The notes under the pieces were generated by a model. That model ran no database searches, had not been told where the DNA came from, and saw nothing but the letters and a program-made list of their open reading frames with translations. Of a stretch of 42,392 bases of DNA, positions 1 through 7,761 are shown piece after piece. The DNA is taken from IMG/VR virus record IMGVR_UViG_3300030580_000022, positions 1 to 42,392 of that record; one strand, given 5' to 3'. A program made the position numbers and the translations under genes. Origin of the DNA: a virus. The stretch's first letter is position 1; each line of letters starts with the position of its first letter.

Positions 1-32
1 ATCGAACAACCGTTTCGGAACACCAGCGTCTT

Positions 33-124
33 TGTTCGACTTCAACCGAAACGCGCGTTCATCTTCCAGCGAAAACCCTGTTCGACATCAACTGAAATCT
101 CTGTTCGGCTTCGCCGAAATACGC
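33..124 (+). repeat. Four tandem degenerate 23-bp repeats
   Basis: Units begin at 33, 56, 79 and 102, an exact 23-bp period. The shared pattern is TGTTCG-C-TC-A-C-GAAA (second unit CGTTCATCTTCCAGCGAAAA). A weaker partial unit may lie at 10-32. The array sits about 100 bp upstream of the gene at 222, so it could be a multi-site regulator-binding array or iterons of the older element. No replication gene is visible in the window to support the iteron reading. Confidence 0.6.
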
Positions 125-221
125 AATAATCGTCACGAACCGCACCGAGCCCGACGGGGCGAAAGCAGGGTTCCCTTACCCTGTTGGTGCGGTTCACTAC
201 TAAGGGTGCGTGAGGGCGCAT

Positions 222-1298
222 ATGGATAACATCGACGACAAAGTCTCATCTATGGATCAAGAAAATGCCGACCTGAAGCGTGAGCTGCAGGAGTTGAGAG
301 AGCAGGGGATGGTGCAGATCAAGGCGTTTGCGAATGAGCAGCCCAAGGAATTCATCAAGATGATGTGCGAGGCAGCTCTCGGGATCGAAGATGGGTACGA
401 AAATCCCTTCAAAAGAAGCAGCGAGCATTTCAACGGAGGGGCTGGGCGCTACCTGGCGTACGTAAGCGGCTTGGCGAAAATTGTCTTGGATAAAGTCATG
501 AAAGTTGAGCCGGTCGTTAGCAAAGACGGGTACACAACTTTCTTGAGCGTCATAGCTGACTACTTTCATTTCTCGCCCTATCTGAGGGCGGATGAAGTCG
601 TCAAGAGCTACGACTTAATGGCGATTCAGCACGATTTTTTTGCGGAATATGCTGATCCTCTGGCCTCTGCCATTGACACTGCCTGTCACTTCGTTTTCGA
701 GGGTTTGCCTTTGTACCGCAAGCTGGATGAAGAGCAAGTTTTTCAGCGGCTTGCATTCGATGATCCGCTTTTCATGTACGTTTATAAAAAAGGCGAGTAC
801 TTCGAATCAGGGCCGACGACAAACGTCCCAGACTGGGTAGGCGGTCTGTACTTCAAGGATAGCGACTGGGAGGTTCATCAGGCTTTTTTCTCGGGAAGCG
901 GAGAGCTTCTGAAAAGTGAACTGGATCTACGCAGGAACGCGCTGCGTAGTCAATTAGGGTTGCCGAACGACGTCGACACATCCTCGCAAAGGTCGATCGG
1001 CACGATGGATCTCACAAGCGAGGTCGATCGTCTCAAAGCGGAGTTGGACACAGCGAACGCCAAAATTACATCACTGCAGTCTGAAGTCCTCAAAGGGTAT
1101 GCCCGAACGAGCGCGCTAAAGGTGATTGGTGGACTGGCGATGGTCGGTGCGGAACTGGATATTCACAGCGGCAAGATCGAAGGTATTACGGATGTCGTGC
1201 GCGATCTCGCGCTCAAAGGCGTCGACGTCACTGATGACACGCTGCGCAAATACCTCAAAGATGCTTCCAACATCATCGGCAAGCCGCGTGCCAAGTAA
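222..1298 (+). CDS. Protein of unknown function with N-terminal coiled coil
   Basis: Encodes about 358 residues from the ATG at 222, which has AGGG five bases upstream; an in-frame GTG at 210 would add four residues. The first 30 residues are charged and heptad-like (coiled coil). A second coiled-coil stretch lies near residues 270-290. The last 60 residues (ALKVIGGLAMVGAEL to TLRKYLKDAS) resemble a short C-terminal module found in many bacterial proteins of unknown function, where a K-I-I-G-hydrophobic segment is followed by D-D-T-[LV]-R-K-Y-L. No enzyme motif was recognised. It is monocistronic, flanked by copies of a 23-bp element and followed by an inverted repeat, so it looks like cargo of the older element at the tRNA. 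Confidence 0.7.
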   Translation: MDNIDDKVSSMDQENADLKRELQELREQGMVQIKAFANEQPKEFIKMMCEAALGIEDGYENPFKRSSEHFNGGAGRYLAYVSGLAKIVLDKVMKVEPVVSKDGYTTFLSVIADYFHFSPYLRADEVVKSYDLMAIQHDFFAEYADPLASAIDTACHFVFEGLPLYRKLDEEQVFQRLAFDDPLFMYVYKKGEYFESGPTTNVPDWVGGLYFKDSDWEVHQAFFSGSGELLKSELDLRRNALRSQLGLPNDVDTSSQRSIGTMDLTSEVDRLKAELDTANAKITSLQSEVLKGYARTSALKVIGGLAMVGAELDIHSGKIEGITDVVRDLALKGVDVTDDTLRKYLKDASNIIGKPRAK

Positions 1299-1324
1299 TA
1301 TCACACCGAAAATGGTTTAACGAA

Positions 1325-1356
1325 CCCGATTTCGGGTATCTCAATCCGAAATCGGG
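1325..1356. terminator. Perfect 11-bp inverted repeat after the 222-1298 gene
   Basis: CCCGATTTCGG at 1325-1335 pairs exactly with CCGAAATCGGG at 1346-1356 across a 10-base loop, 27 bases after the stop codon. There is no long T run, so it may be a weak or bidirectional terminator, or a protein-binding palindrome. Confidence 0.45.
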
Positions 1357-1366
1357 CAGGTAATTT

Positions 1367-1389
1367 CAAATTCGGCTTCGTGTCGAACA
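1367..1389 (-). repeat. Inverted solo copy of the 23-bp element
   Basis: Read on the minus strand, this begins TGTTCGAC and continues to a CCGAA core, matching the start and the CCGAA block of the array at 33-124 with a one-base offset. The 222-1298 gene is therefore bracketed by related sequences in opposite orientation. Confidence 0.4.
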
Positions 1390-1441
1390 GTCCCCAATAT
1401 CATCCCGCCATCGCACAACGTTTCCCAAAAGGGCGAACAGC

Positions 1442-2185
1442 ATGGCTACCAAGCAACCGGACGATACGCCTGCAGGCATTTCAGGCTCAACAGGCTCAGC
1501 AGCGTCAGCAACAGGCCGCGATGGCCGCCGCCGGCAACGCGCTGCCGCAACTGTTCGGAGGCCAGCAGCAGCCTCAAGGGCTGCCGATGCAGGTACCGCA
1601 GCCACCACAACCCGGTCAATCGTCGGCACCTCCGCAGCAGCAAGGCCAACCGCAGGGACAGCCCGGTGGTGGAGTGCCGTTGCCACAAGGTCCGGTTCCC
1701 GGTCAGGTACAACGGCCGCCGCTGCCCCCGGGTGGCGTGCAGGGCGCAATGCCGCAGAGAGGGGTTCCGCCGTTCAAACCGTTGCCTACATCTGCGTCTC
1801 CTGCGCAGGCGTCGCCAGGCGCCATTCCGCCGCCGCCCGCTGCGTCTCCTCAGCAACAGCAGCCCTCGGGCCCGCTCTCACTCGAGAGTGCCGTGAAGGT
1901 ATTGCAGGACCAAGGATTGAGTGGTGCTGACCTGATGGCGGGATTGCAGCAGCTCACGCCTATTCTCGACTCGCAGGCTAAGGCACAGGCCGCGCAGTTG
2001 CAGCAGCAGTTCCAGCGCGAGTTGCAAATGGCGAATCTGCAGGAGCGCTACGACGCGCTTCGCCAGCGCGCTGAGGACAGCTCGGCAAACCGTGCTGATC
2101 GTGAACAGGCGCACGCCGACTCGGTGTCGCTGCGTGAGCAGATGATCGGAATGCAGCGGCAATCGCTCAATGCACGCCTGTTCGG
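1442..2185 (+). pseudogene. Fragment of a Pro/Gln-rich, probably phage virion, protein
   Basis: From about 1470 to 2185 the frame open from 1380 encodes a Gln/Pro/Gly-rich stretch (FQAQQAQQRQQQAAM onward), then an alpha-helical charged region (SLESAVKVLQDQGLSG through LREQMIGMQRQSLNARL). The nearest plausible start, ATG 1442 (MATKQPDDTPAG), is in another frame, so a frameshift near 1470 is likely. Past about 2185 the frame simply reads antisense through the integrase gene. Composition suggests a structural or ejection protein of a podovirus-like phage, but no family was recognised. It looks broken at both ends. Confidence 0.45.
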
Positions 2186-3311
2186 CATGCGCGTAGGCTG
2201 CCGTGACCTGATTCCGCTCAGCGTGCGCGAGTTGCCTGTCGACAACGTCACGGCTATAGCCGAGCTCGCGCAAGACCGTCGCGGCCAGGCCGCGGAAGCC
2301 GTGACCGGTCATGCGTGACTTGTAGCCCATGCGATACAGCGCAAAGAGCATGGTGTTGTTCGAGATCGGTTTGCGCCCCTGCACGCTGTAGAAAACGTAA
2401 CGCTCATGGCCGTTCAGCTTACGGAGTTCCGCAAGCACCTCGAGAGCCTGGCTGGAGAGCGGAACGATGTGCGGGTCGCGCATCTTCATCCGTTCGGCGG
2501 GCACCCGCCACTCCGCGGCCTTCTCGTCGAACTCCGACCATTCGGCGTTAATCATTTCCTTCGTGCGGGCGAAGGTCAGCGCCATGAACTGCAGCGCGAG
2601 CCGCGTGACGATCTCACCCTCATATGCCGCGATATCGCGCATCAACTGCGGGATATCGAGCGTCTTGACACGAGCCATGTGCTGAACTCCCGGCCCTTTC
2701 TTGAGCACAGTCTCTGCATCGATGTCGGCGGCCGGGTTGCGAGTGCACCGTCCGGTCATAATGCCGTACTGGAAAACCGCGCGGGATCGTTGCAGGATGC
2801 GTTTGGCGGTCTCGCGCACACCGCGCGATTCGACCGTTCGCAGGATCTCAAGCATCTGCGGCGCGTCGATGTCCCTGATTGGCTTGCTGCCAATGCGAGG
2901 GAACACGTCTACCTCGAGCGAGTTAATGACCTTCCCGGCATAGACCTCGCTCCATCCGTCTTTCTGGTTCTCGAACCACTCGCGGGCGACTATTTCGAAC
3001 GACGACGCCGCTTCGATTGCCTTTTCCCGCTTGACCTGCTGTTTCTGGACGGACGGATCGATGCCGGCCGAGATCTGTTTGCGCGCGGCAATGCAGGCAT
3101 CGCGCGCTTCAGCCAGCGACACTTCGGGATAGACCCCGAAAGAGGCGGTTTTTTCCTTTCCGTCGATCCGGTATTTCATCCGCCAGTATCGCGAGCCATT
3201 CGGCATGATCTGCAGGTACAGGCCCTTGCCGTCAGCCAGTCGATAGGGCTGATCGGCAGGCTTGGCCTTCTTGACCTGCAGCTCGCTCAGCGGGGGAATC
3301 AGTTTAGGCAT
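1878..3311 (-). CDS. P4-type tyrosine integrase with replaced C-terminus
   Basis: Site-specific recombinase for the element left of the tRNA. The start is taken at MPKLIPP (3311); the open frame extends further upstream but is not family-like. Residues 1-90 match the Arm-binding DUF4102 module (LADGKGLYLQI, YPEVSLAEAR). The catalytic set is visible: R249 (FARTKE), H337-x-x-R340 (HGFRG), H363 (LAHAERN) and Y373 (AAYAHAE). Directly after the tyrosine the family pattern stops at about 2180. The remaining 100 codons are antisense to the Pro/Gln-rich gene and are not integrase sequence. The active site survives, but the trans-packing C-terminal helix is probably lost, so activity is doubtful. It reads away from the 3' end of the tRNA, the usual layout for a P4-type island. 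Confidence 0.85.
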   Translation of the reverse strand: MPKLIPPLSELQVKKAKPADQPYRLADGKGLYLQIMPNGSRYWRMKYRIDGKEKTASFGVYPEVSLAEARDACIAARKQISAGIDPSVQKQQVKREKAIEAASSFEIVAREWFENQKDGWSEVYAGKVINSLEVDVFPRIGSKPIRDIDAPQMLEILRTVESRGVRETAKRILQRSRAVFQYGIMTGRCTRNPAADIDAETVLKKGPGVQHMARVKTLDIPQLMRDIAAYEGEIVTRLALQFMALTFARTKEMINAEWSEFDEKAAEWRVPAERMKMRDPHIVPLSSQALEVLAELRKLNGHERYVFYSVQGRKPISNNTMLFALYRMGYKSRMTGHGFRGLAATVLRELGYSRDVVDRQLAHAERNQVTAAYAHAEQACIERLPLHSDHLLTQRHRVGVRLFTISTVCRAVLSALAKRVVALLQIRHLQLALELLLQLRGLCLSLRVENRRELLQSRHQVSTTQSLVLQYLHGTLE

Positions 3312-3372
3312 GGTTTTGGGGGTATCGCGTTTGGGGGTATTTGGCGATAGTCCCACCTGTACCCCCAAAACC
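3312..3372. promoter_or_regulatory. Inverted repeats at the P4-type integrase promoter
   Basis: GGTTTTGGGGGTA (3312-3324) is exactly complementary to TACCCCCAAAACC (3360-3372), with a third direct copy TTTGGGGGTAT at 3330-3340. This lies over and just upstream of the integrase start. P4-type integrases are known to bind arm sites next to their own promoter and repress it; that role here is inferred. Confidence 0.5.
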
Positions 3373-3491
3373 AACTGGTAGTAGTTGGTCATCTGTGGGC
3401 AATGATGGCAGCTAGAAACCCCGCCACGCAAGGCTGTGCGCGGTTATGGAATTTCTATTTTGGAGGTATTGGGAGAAGATGGGAAGGTCTT

Positions 3492-3566
3492 TGGTCCCCC
3501 CGACAGGAATCGAACCTGTATCTAGCGCTTAGGAGGCACTTGTTCTATCCATTGAACTACGGGGAG
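3492..3566 (-). tRNA. tRNA-Arg (anticodon CCT)
   Basis: On the minus strand the acceptor CTCCCCG pairs with CGGGGGG, the anticodon stem AGTGC/GCGCT encloses loop CTCCTAA (anticodon CCT, reading AGG), and the T arm ACAGG-TTCGATT-CCTGT is intact. CCA is encoded at 3494-3492. This tRNA is a common integration target. Its 3' end faces the P4-type integrase, consistent with that element having inserted here. Confidence 0.95.
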
Positions 3567-3703
3567 AGGATAGTTTTAACGGGGTGGATCGGAGCCCTGA
3601 TGCTATTGGGTTCCGCCTTGTCCCGTGGGTGTTTCCGGCTTTTTTTGCTTCGTCCTAAGTGAAGCGCCGTGACACCTTGTGAACCCTTATTTATACCCGT
3701 CTC
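3567..3703. other. Non-coding spacer between tRNA-Arg and prophage integrase
   Basis: No gene is seen. The left prophage boundary should lie here, but no sequence in this stretch was found repeated near 41.1 kb, so no attachment core can be named. Confidence 0.4.
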
Positions 3704-3764
3704 TGCTACACTTTTGCTACAAATCGACCCTGTAGCAGTGAAAAGTGATCTGGCACTGCTACAG
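3704..3764. promoter_or_regulatory. TGCTACA repeats and 11-bp inverted repeat before integrase
   Basis: TGCTACA occurs at 3704, 3715 and 3757, and in inverted form at 3731. The last two lie in a perfect inverted repeat, CTGTAGCAGTG (3730-3740) and CACTGCTACAG (3754-3764). The cluster ends 20 bp before the integrase ATG. Arm-type integrase or excisionase sites, or an autoregulatory operator, are the likely roles. Confidence 0.55.
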
Positions 3765-3784
3765 TTTCTGAGACGGGGAAAACC

Positions 3785-4885
3785 ATGGCTTCAATCCTGC
3801 CAGTAGGCAGTCGCTGGCGTGCCCAGGTGCGCAAGCGAGGGCAGAGTATAGCAAAAACGTTCAAAACCAAAGCAGCGGCAGAAGCGTGGGCGCGGGAGAA
3901 GGAAGTAGAGATCGACAAGGGTCAGAACGCCGTCGACGCGGCGACTGTGACGGTCGGCGATCTCGTCAAAAGGTATCGCGAGGCGCGTGCCGAATCAGAC
4001 CGGGCAGTCAAACCAAAATCGAATGAAGACTACATCCTGCAGCGGTTGCAGGATGCGTTCGAAAGTCACTTTGCGTCGCGGCTGACGACGCAGCAGATCG
4101 TCAAGTTTGCGCAGGATCGCAGGAAGGCCGGCGCGGGCGGATACACGGTCGATATGGATATCTCGAAGCTGGGTACGATGCTACGCCATACGGCGTCGCT
4201 ACTCGGCCTGACGTTGCCGGATGCGGTTGGTGCCGCGCGGCCGACGCTGCACCATCTGCGCCTGATCGAGGCTGGCAACAAACGCGACCGCCGGCCGACA
4301 GCGGACGAAATCGAAAAGATCTTCGAGTGGTTCGCCGAACATCCGGAACGTGAGCAGGCCATGCCGGACCTGTTGCGCGTGGCCATACAGTGCGCGTTCC
4401 GCCGTGGCGAGCTGTTCAATCTGCGTTGGGATGACATAGACGCTGAAAACCATATTGCTCTTGTGCGTGACCGCAAGCATCCGCGTCAAAAGGTCGGTAA
4501 CAACGAGTGGATTCCGCTGATTGGGGATTCCTTTGAGGTCATCATGCGGCAGCCGCGTTACCCCGTGCCTGACGCCTATGCGGCGCAGCGTCAGCAGGAT
4601 CCGACCACGCCGCCACACAAGAACGAATTTATTTTCCGGTTCGACAAGGGGACAGCGAGCAAGTATTTCAAGCAGGCATGCGATGAGAAGGGCATAACGA
4701 ACCTGCACTTGCATGATCTGCGACATGAGGCGACCAGTGCGCTGTTCGAGGCCGGCTGGCAGATCCCAGAAGTTGCGGCCGTAACGGGTCACAAGGACTG
4801 GCGCAACCTGAAGCGGTATACGAACCTCGATCCAGCACAGGTTGCGAAGAAAGGTCGTTTAAAGCTCGCTGTCGTCAATGACTAG
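3785..4885 (+). CDS. int: Prophage tyrosine recombinase (integrase)
   Basis: Catalyses integration and excision of the prophage. It has 366 residues, typical for phage integrases. Residues 1-50 form an Arm-binding-like module, about 55-150 the core-binding domain, and 170-360 the catalytic domain with R206 (FRRGE), H310-x-x-R313 (HDLRH), H336 (TGHKDW) and Y345 (LKRYTNL), so the active site is complete. The ATG follows the TGCTACA repeat cluster. It carries one copy of the prophage-wide palindrome at 4062-4072 (codons for ESHF). It is the leftmost gene of the main prophage and is transcribed convergently with the membrane protein at 4891. Confidence 0.95.
   Translation: MASILPVGSRWRAQVRKRGQSIAKTFKTKAAAEAWAREKEVEIDKGQNAVDAATVTVGDLVKRYREARAESDRAVKPKSNEDYILQRLQDAFESHFASRLTTQQIVKFAQDRRKAGAGGYTVDMDISKLGTMLRHTASLLGLTLPDAVGAARPTLHHLRLIEAGNKRDRRPTADEIEKIFEWFAEHPEREQAMPDLLRVAIQCAFRRGELFNLRWDDIDAENHIALVRDRKHPRQKVGNNEWIPLIGDSFEVIMRQPRYPVPDAYAAQRQQDPTTPPHKNEFIFRFDKGTASKYFKQACDEKGITNLHLHDLRHEATSALFEAGWQIPEVAAVTGHKDWRNLKRYTNLDPAQVAKKGRLKLAVVND
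4062..4072. repeat. Palindrome AAAGTCACTTT (site 1)
   Basis: First of seven exact copies of AAAGTNACTTT spread over the prophage; here inside the integrase gene. See the finding on this repeat. Confidence 0.7.
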
Positions 4886-4890
4886 CGAGG

Positions 4891-5898
4891 TCAACCTTTA
4901 TCCTTCTTGCCGGCGAGAGCACTTAGTGCGCTGATTAGCGAGCTAGTCAGATCCTTTGTCCTATCGAATTCGATACTGGCCCGTGCTAGCTCCATTGTTG
5001 TTTGTCCCTTCGATAGTATCCCGTTCCTCTCCGTCGTGAGGAGTGAACGCACTACATCTCCGTAGAGCTCGGGCGTGCCAGAGATGTGGACAATCGTCAT
5101 AGCGGTGAAGCGTGCGTCGGCGTTCGTGATCTCGTTATGGTAGTAGCGAGTTTCCGCCAGATTTGCGCGGTAGAGATTCAAGAAAAAATAGGAGAAAAGT
5201 TCAACAACCAATACAAGTGCGATTCGTGGCGCGTAATGCGATAGGAACGTCCATGATGTGGCATCGTCCACTTGGTTCGAAAGTGTGTATCCCAAAATGG
5301 ATATTCCGGTCACGCTCATCACTATCCCGAAGACCAGATTGACGTTTGCGCGCGCACGAAGAGAGTCAATTGCACCCATCAGTCGGTGGATTGCGCGTAA
5401 CCGTTCCGTTTGGATCAGATCGTATTCGCGGTTGGACTTGCGCGATGTTTCGATAGAGGCGGTGATGTCGGCCAACATCTCTTCGGTTGCTTCATCAAAC
5501 AACCTTTGCTTCAAGTCATCGACGATCTGTTGGCGGGATGTATCGTCGACGATCTGATTGACTGGCTTTAACTCCACCTCTTTGAGTCGAGTCCTGAGCT
5601 CCTTTTCGAGGCTCTCTAGATCTGAGTTGAACCTGTATTCTGCCGGAGCTCGATCAAGGTATCGCAATAGATAACCTGCGACGGCGGTCAAGGCTGCGGC
5701 AGGCGGAGACCACACTAACAGGTTATCCATGATTGCATCGAGAGGCGCAATGCCGGACGGAGTAAAATGTTTGCGGAGGAAATAGCAGGCAGCGAAAATC
5801 ATTGCGACTGCTAGGGTCGTGGTCCCCGCCGCGAGCTGAAAGCGGGATGGTCCCTTTTGTATCAGCCGTAAAGTGGAACTATCATTATTCTGATCCAT
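4891..5898 (-). CDS. Four-helix membrane protein, probable lysogenic cargo
   Basis: Encodes 335 residues. Predicted membrane helices lie near residues 22-41, 59-78, 186-206 and 224-243. A long charged helical region (about 92-180) between helices 2 and 3 looks like a cytoplasmic coiled coil, and the soluble C-terminus is about 90 residues. No enzymatic motif or named family was recognised. It sits next to int with its own promoter-like sequence and slightly lower GC than the late genes, the position where prophages carry genes expressed in the lysogen. Superinfection exclusion or another defence role is possible but is only inferred from position. Confidence 0.75.
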   Translation of the reverse strand: MDQNNDSSTLRLIQKGPSRFQLAAGTTTLAVAMIFAACYFLRKHFTPSGIAPLDAIMDNLLVWSPPAAALTAVAGYLLRYLDRAPAEYRFNSDLESLEKELRTRLKEVELKPVNQIVDDTSRQQIVDDLKQRLFDEATEEMLADITASIETSRKSNREYDLIQTERLRAIHRLMGAIDSLRARANVNLVFGIVMSVTGISILGYTLSNQVDDATSWTFLSHYAPRIALVLVVELFSYFFLNLYRANLAETRYYHNEITNADARFTAMTIVHISGTPELYGDVVRSLLTTERNGILSKGQTTMELARASIEFDRTKDLTSSLISALSALAGKKDKG

Positions 5899-5921
5899 CG
5901 CGTCCGTTCACCCCGTTTCTT

Positions 5922-5951
5922 TTATTGTTCATCGGTATAGCTATATGTCAA
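5922..5951 (-). promoter_or_regulatory. Promoter candidate for the 4891-5898 gene
   Basis: On the minus strand, TTGACA (5951-5946) is followed after 18 bases by CAATAA (5927-5922). The spacer contains the palindrome TATAGCTATA (5936-5945). The -35 is perfect and the -10 weak. It lies about 25 bp upstream of the ATG. Confidence 0.4.
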
Positions 5952-6098
5952 AGAATACACGATCCGCCTTCATGTCTCGGGCCAAGCTAGGTTGAATGGG
6001 GAGCGGGCGCGCAGCAGAGATCGTTCTGCAGTGCCACCTCCAGTATTATTTCTGACCGATGTACGGCAGTCTCAAGCCACTTACATGTCCTTCGTTCG

Positions 6099-6332
6099 CT
6101 ACGCGGTTGCACGCAGTCTTGCCTCCTCTGACATTTTGTCCAGGTATTCCGCCACGGCATCGTACGACGCATAGCGCGACGCGCCTTCCTTGTATGTTGG
6201 AATGGGGAATGTCTCGGCGCTGACTTGGTTGCGGATTGTTCCCTCCGACATTGCAAGCAGATTGGCGAGTTGGCCCATCGTTAGTCGAACGCCGAAGCGT
6301 TCGAGGATGAATGCGCGAGTGAGAAGTGTCAT
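6099..6332 (-). CDS. Small helix-turn-helix protein, excisionase/AlpA-like candidate
   Basis: Encodes 77 residues. Residues about 17-45 (RLTMGQLANLLAMSEGTIRN) form an HTH, followed by a beta-wing-like stretch (TFPIPTYKEGASRYASYDAV) and a C-terminal helix. This is the MerR-like fold used by excisionases and AlpA/PrtN-type activators. Its closeness to int suggests excisionase or directional control. The ATG overlaps the stop of a 16-codon mini-ORF (ATGA), so translation may be coupled to upstream reading. Confidence 0.65.
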   Translation of the reverse strand: MTLLTRAFILERFGVRLTMGQLANLLAMSEGTIRNQVSAETFPIPTYKEGASRYASYDAVAEYLDKMSEEARLRATA

Positions 6333-6419
6333 TGTTGTTGCTCCATCTGCTTCGTACGCATAGCGCGACCAAGCATCATTGATCCTGTTTCATCTTGAAT
6401 GCGTGTTGTGCCGGCCCAT
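6329..6419 (-). other. Chain of three coupled mini-ORFs
   Basis: On the minus strand a good ribosome binding site (AAGGAG) precedes ATG 6419 of a 9-codon ORF ending at 6390. Its TGA overlaps the ATG of a 5-codon ORF (6393-6376). That stop overlaps a 16-codon ORF (6379-6329), whose TGA overlaps the ATG of the HTH gene at 6332. The rest of the 6333-6492 gap shows nothing else. Confidence 0.3.
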
Positions 6420-6492
6420 GTGCGTGCTCCTTGCAACGCCTGTCCCGGCATGCGCGGCAGCAGATGTGGGGTAGAGGCGGCCGGGCGAACCG

Positions 6493-7761
6493 TCATTTAG
6501 CCGCCTCTGCTGCCAATAGTTCTGTCCAGTCTGGATCCAGTGCGGTCCAGAGTTTGTCAAGCCACGCGCGCACGGCTGGCGCTTCCTTGGTTTCGCCGAG
6601 CCTCGGGTCTTCGAGTCTGCGGGTGAAGACGGACACCGCAGCGCGAATGGCCTGTCCTCGGGTCGGGTAGGTTGGTTCGCCTTCCCGCCACGAGCAAGGG
6701 CTGGATCCGGAGCCGGTTCCCATCGAGTAGGAAATCGACGATATCCATTCTCCCTCCGCTATCTGGGCGAGGTGAATCTGTGCCTGCGTGCGACCAGTGC
6801 GCTTGGCGATCGGGGCGCTGATGGTCTCATGATCCGTGTATACGCCGTGAGAGTTCGCTTTCGATATCGGATACCTTGGACGGTGCACCGAAACGGCGTT
6901 AAGCAGATCGGCATGAGGCGTAAGGGCAGCATGCACGCCCACGATCGTTCCCGGCGAGAGCCTGCCAAAAACGGGATCATGAAGCACCGACTGCAGCGCT
7001 TGCAAAAGTTGCTTTGCCTGTACCTCGGTGATCTTATGTCTCGTCGGTTGGCCGAGCGCCTTCTTTGTAACTTTCGCCTTGCCGCTGGTTTGCGCCTTCA
7101 TGGCCGCGTTGGCGAGGCGCTCCAGTGCCTTCTCATTGCCGTGCGCACGGATCTCCTCAATGGCTAGCGTCGACGAGACAACCTTGTTGCGAACCAGCTT
7201 ATGAAGCTCGGACGGCGCGTTCGCGAGTAATAGCACGTCGCGAATGGTCTGATCCGTGACGTTAAGACGCTCGCAGATGATCGCGTTCGGCTCGCCGAGG
7301 TCTTGCAGCTCAACGACCTTCTCTGCGAGCTGTAACGGCGTAAGTTTTTCGCCGTCGTTGTTGGTAATGCCGGCATAAATCAGGTTCACGCGGCTAACCG
7401 ATTTGGCCTCGTCAATCACGATCGGGAGTCGTTCGATCTGAGCGCCTTCCTTGATCGCGAGTAACGCCGCATGGTAACGGTGCTGCCCCTCGTATACAAA
7501 AATCAGGTCGTTGCCTGCGACTTTCCGCACGAAGCAGCCGAGCGGCTTTTTACGGTCGTAGCCGTTGGCCTTGATGAGGTTTGCGACGTGGCGGACGCGC
7601 TCCGGATCAAGCGGGCGCACGTTGTCGCGCGCGTCGTAGTGGATCTGGTCGGGTGGCACGGTCCAGAGATCCGACGAGCCGCCGCCTGCGGCTTTAACCG
7701 CGGCCTTCGTGTTGCCGGTGACAATCACTTCAGCTTGCAGGAGCGCGTGCGCGTTAGTCAT
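6493..7761 (-). CDS. ParB-like nuclease-fold DNA-binding protein
   Basis: Encodes 422 residues from the ATG at 7761. Residues about 34-115 carry a ParB/Srx N-terminal domain with the EGQHRYHAA box (91-99) and a preceding DNVRPLDPERVRHVANLI segment. Residues 140-180 contain the HTH region (LTPLQLAEKVVEL to LNVTDQTIRDVLLLA). The C-terminal 200 residues are not recognised. ParB-fold proteins bind DNA sites and can use CTP; no ParA partner is visible here, so partition is not implied. The start overlaps the next upstream gene by 8 bp, so it is part of the leftward early operon. It is one candidate binder of the dispersed palindrome. Confidence 0.8.
   Translation of the reverse strand: MTNAHALLQAEVIVTGNTKAAVKAAGGGSSDLWTVPPDQIHYDARDNVRPLDPERVRHVANLIKANGYDRKKPLGCFVRKVAGNDLIFVYEGQHRYHAALLAIKEGAQIERLPIVIDEAKSVSRVNLIYAGITNNDGEKLTPLQLAEKVVELQDLGEPNAIICERLNVTDQTIRDVLLLANAPSELHKLVRNKVVSSTLAIEEIRAHGNEKALERLANAAMKAQTSGKAKVTKKALGQPTRHKITEVQAKQLLQALQSVLHDPVFGRLSPGTIVGVHAALTPHADLLNAVSVHRPRYPISKANSHGVYTDHETISAPIAKRTGRTQAQIHLAQIAEGEWISSISYSMGTGSGSSPCSWREGEPTYPTRGQAIRAAVSVFTRRLEDPRLGETKEAPAVRAWLDKLWTALDPDWTELLAAEAAK

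Noticed and set aside
33-124. CRISPR array
   Set aside because: Units are directly adjacent with no unique spacers, and no cas genes are nearby.
1380-2318. A single intact 312-residue gene
   Set aside because: The first 30 codons and the last 45 codons do not match the composition of the core; the end is antisense to the integrase. Treated as a fragment.
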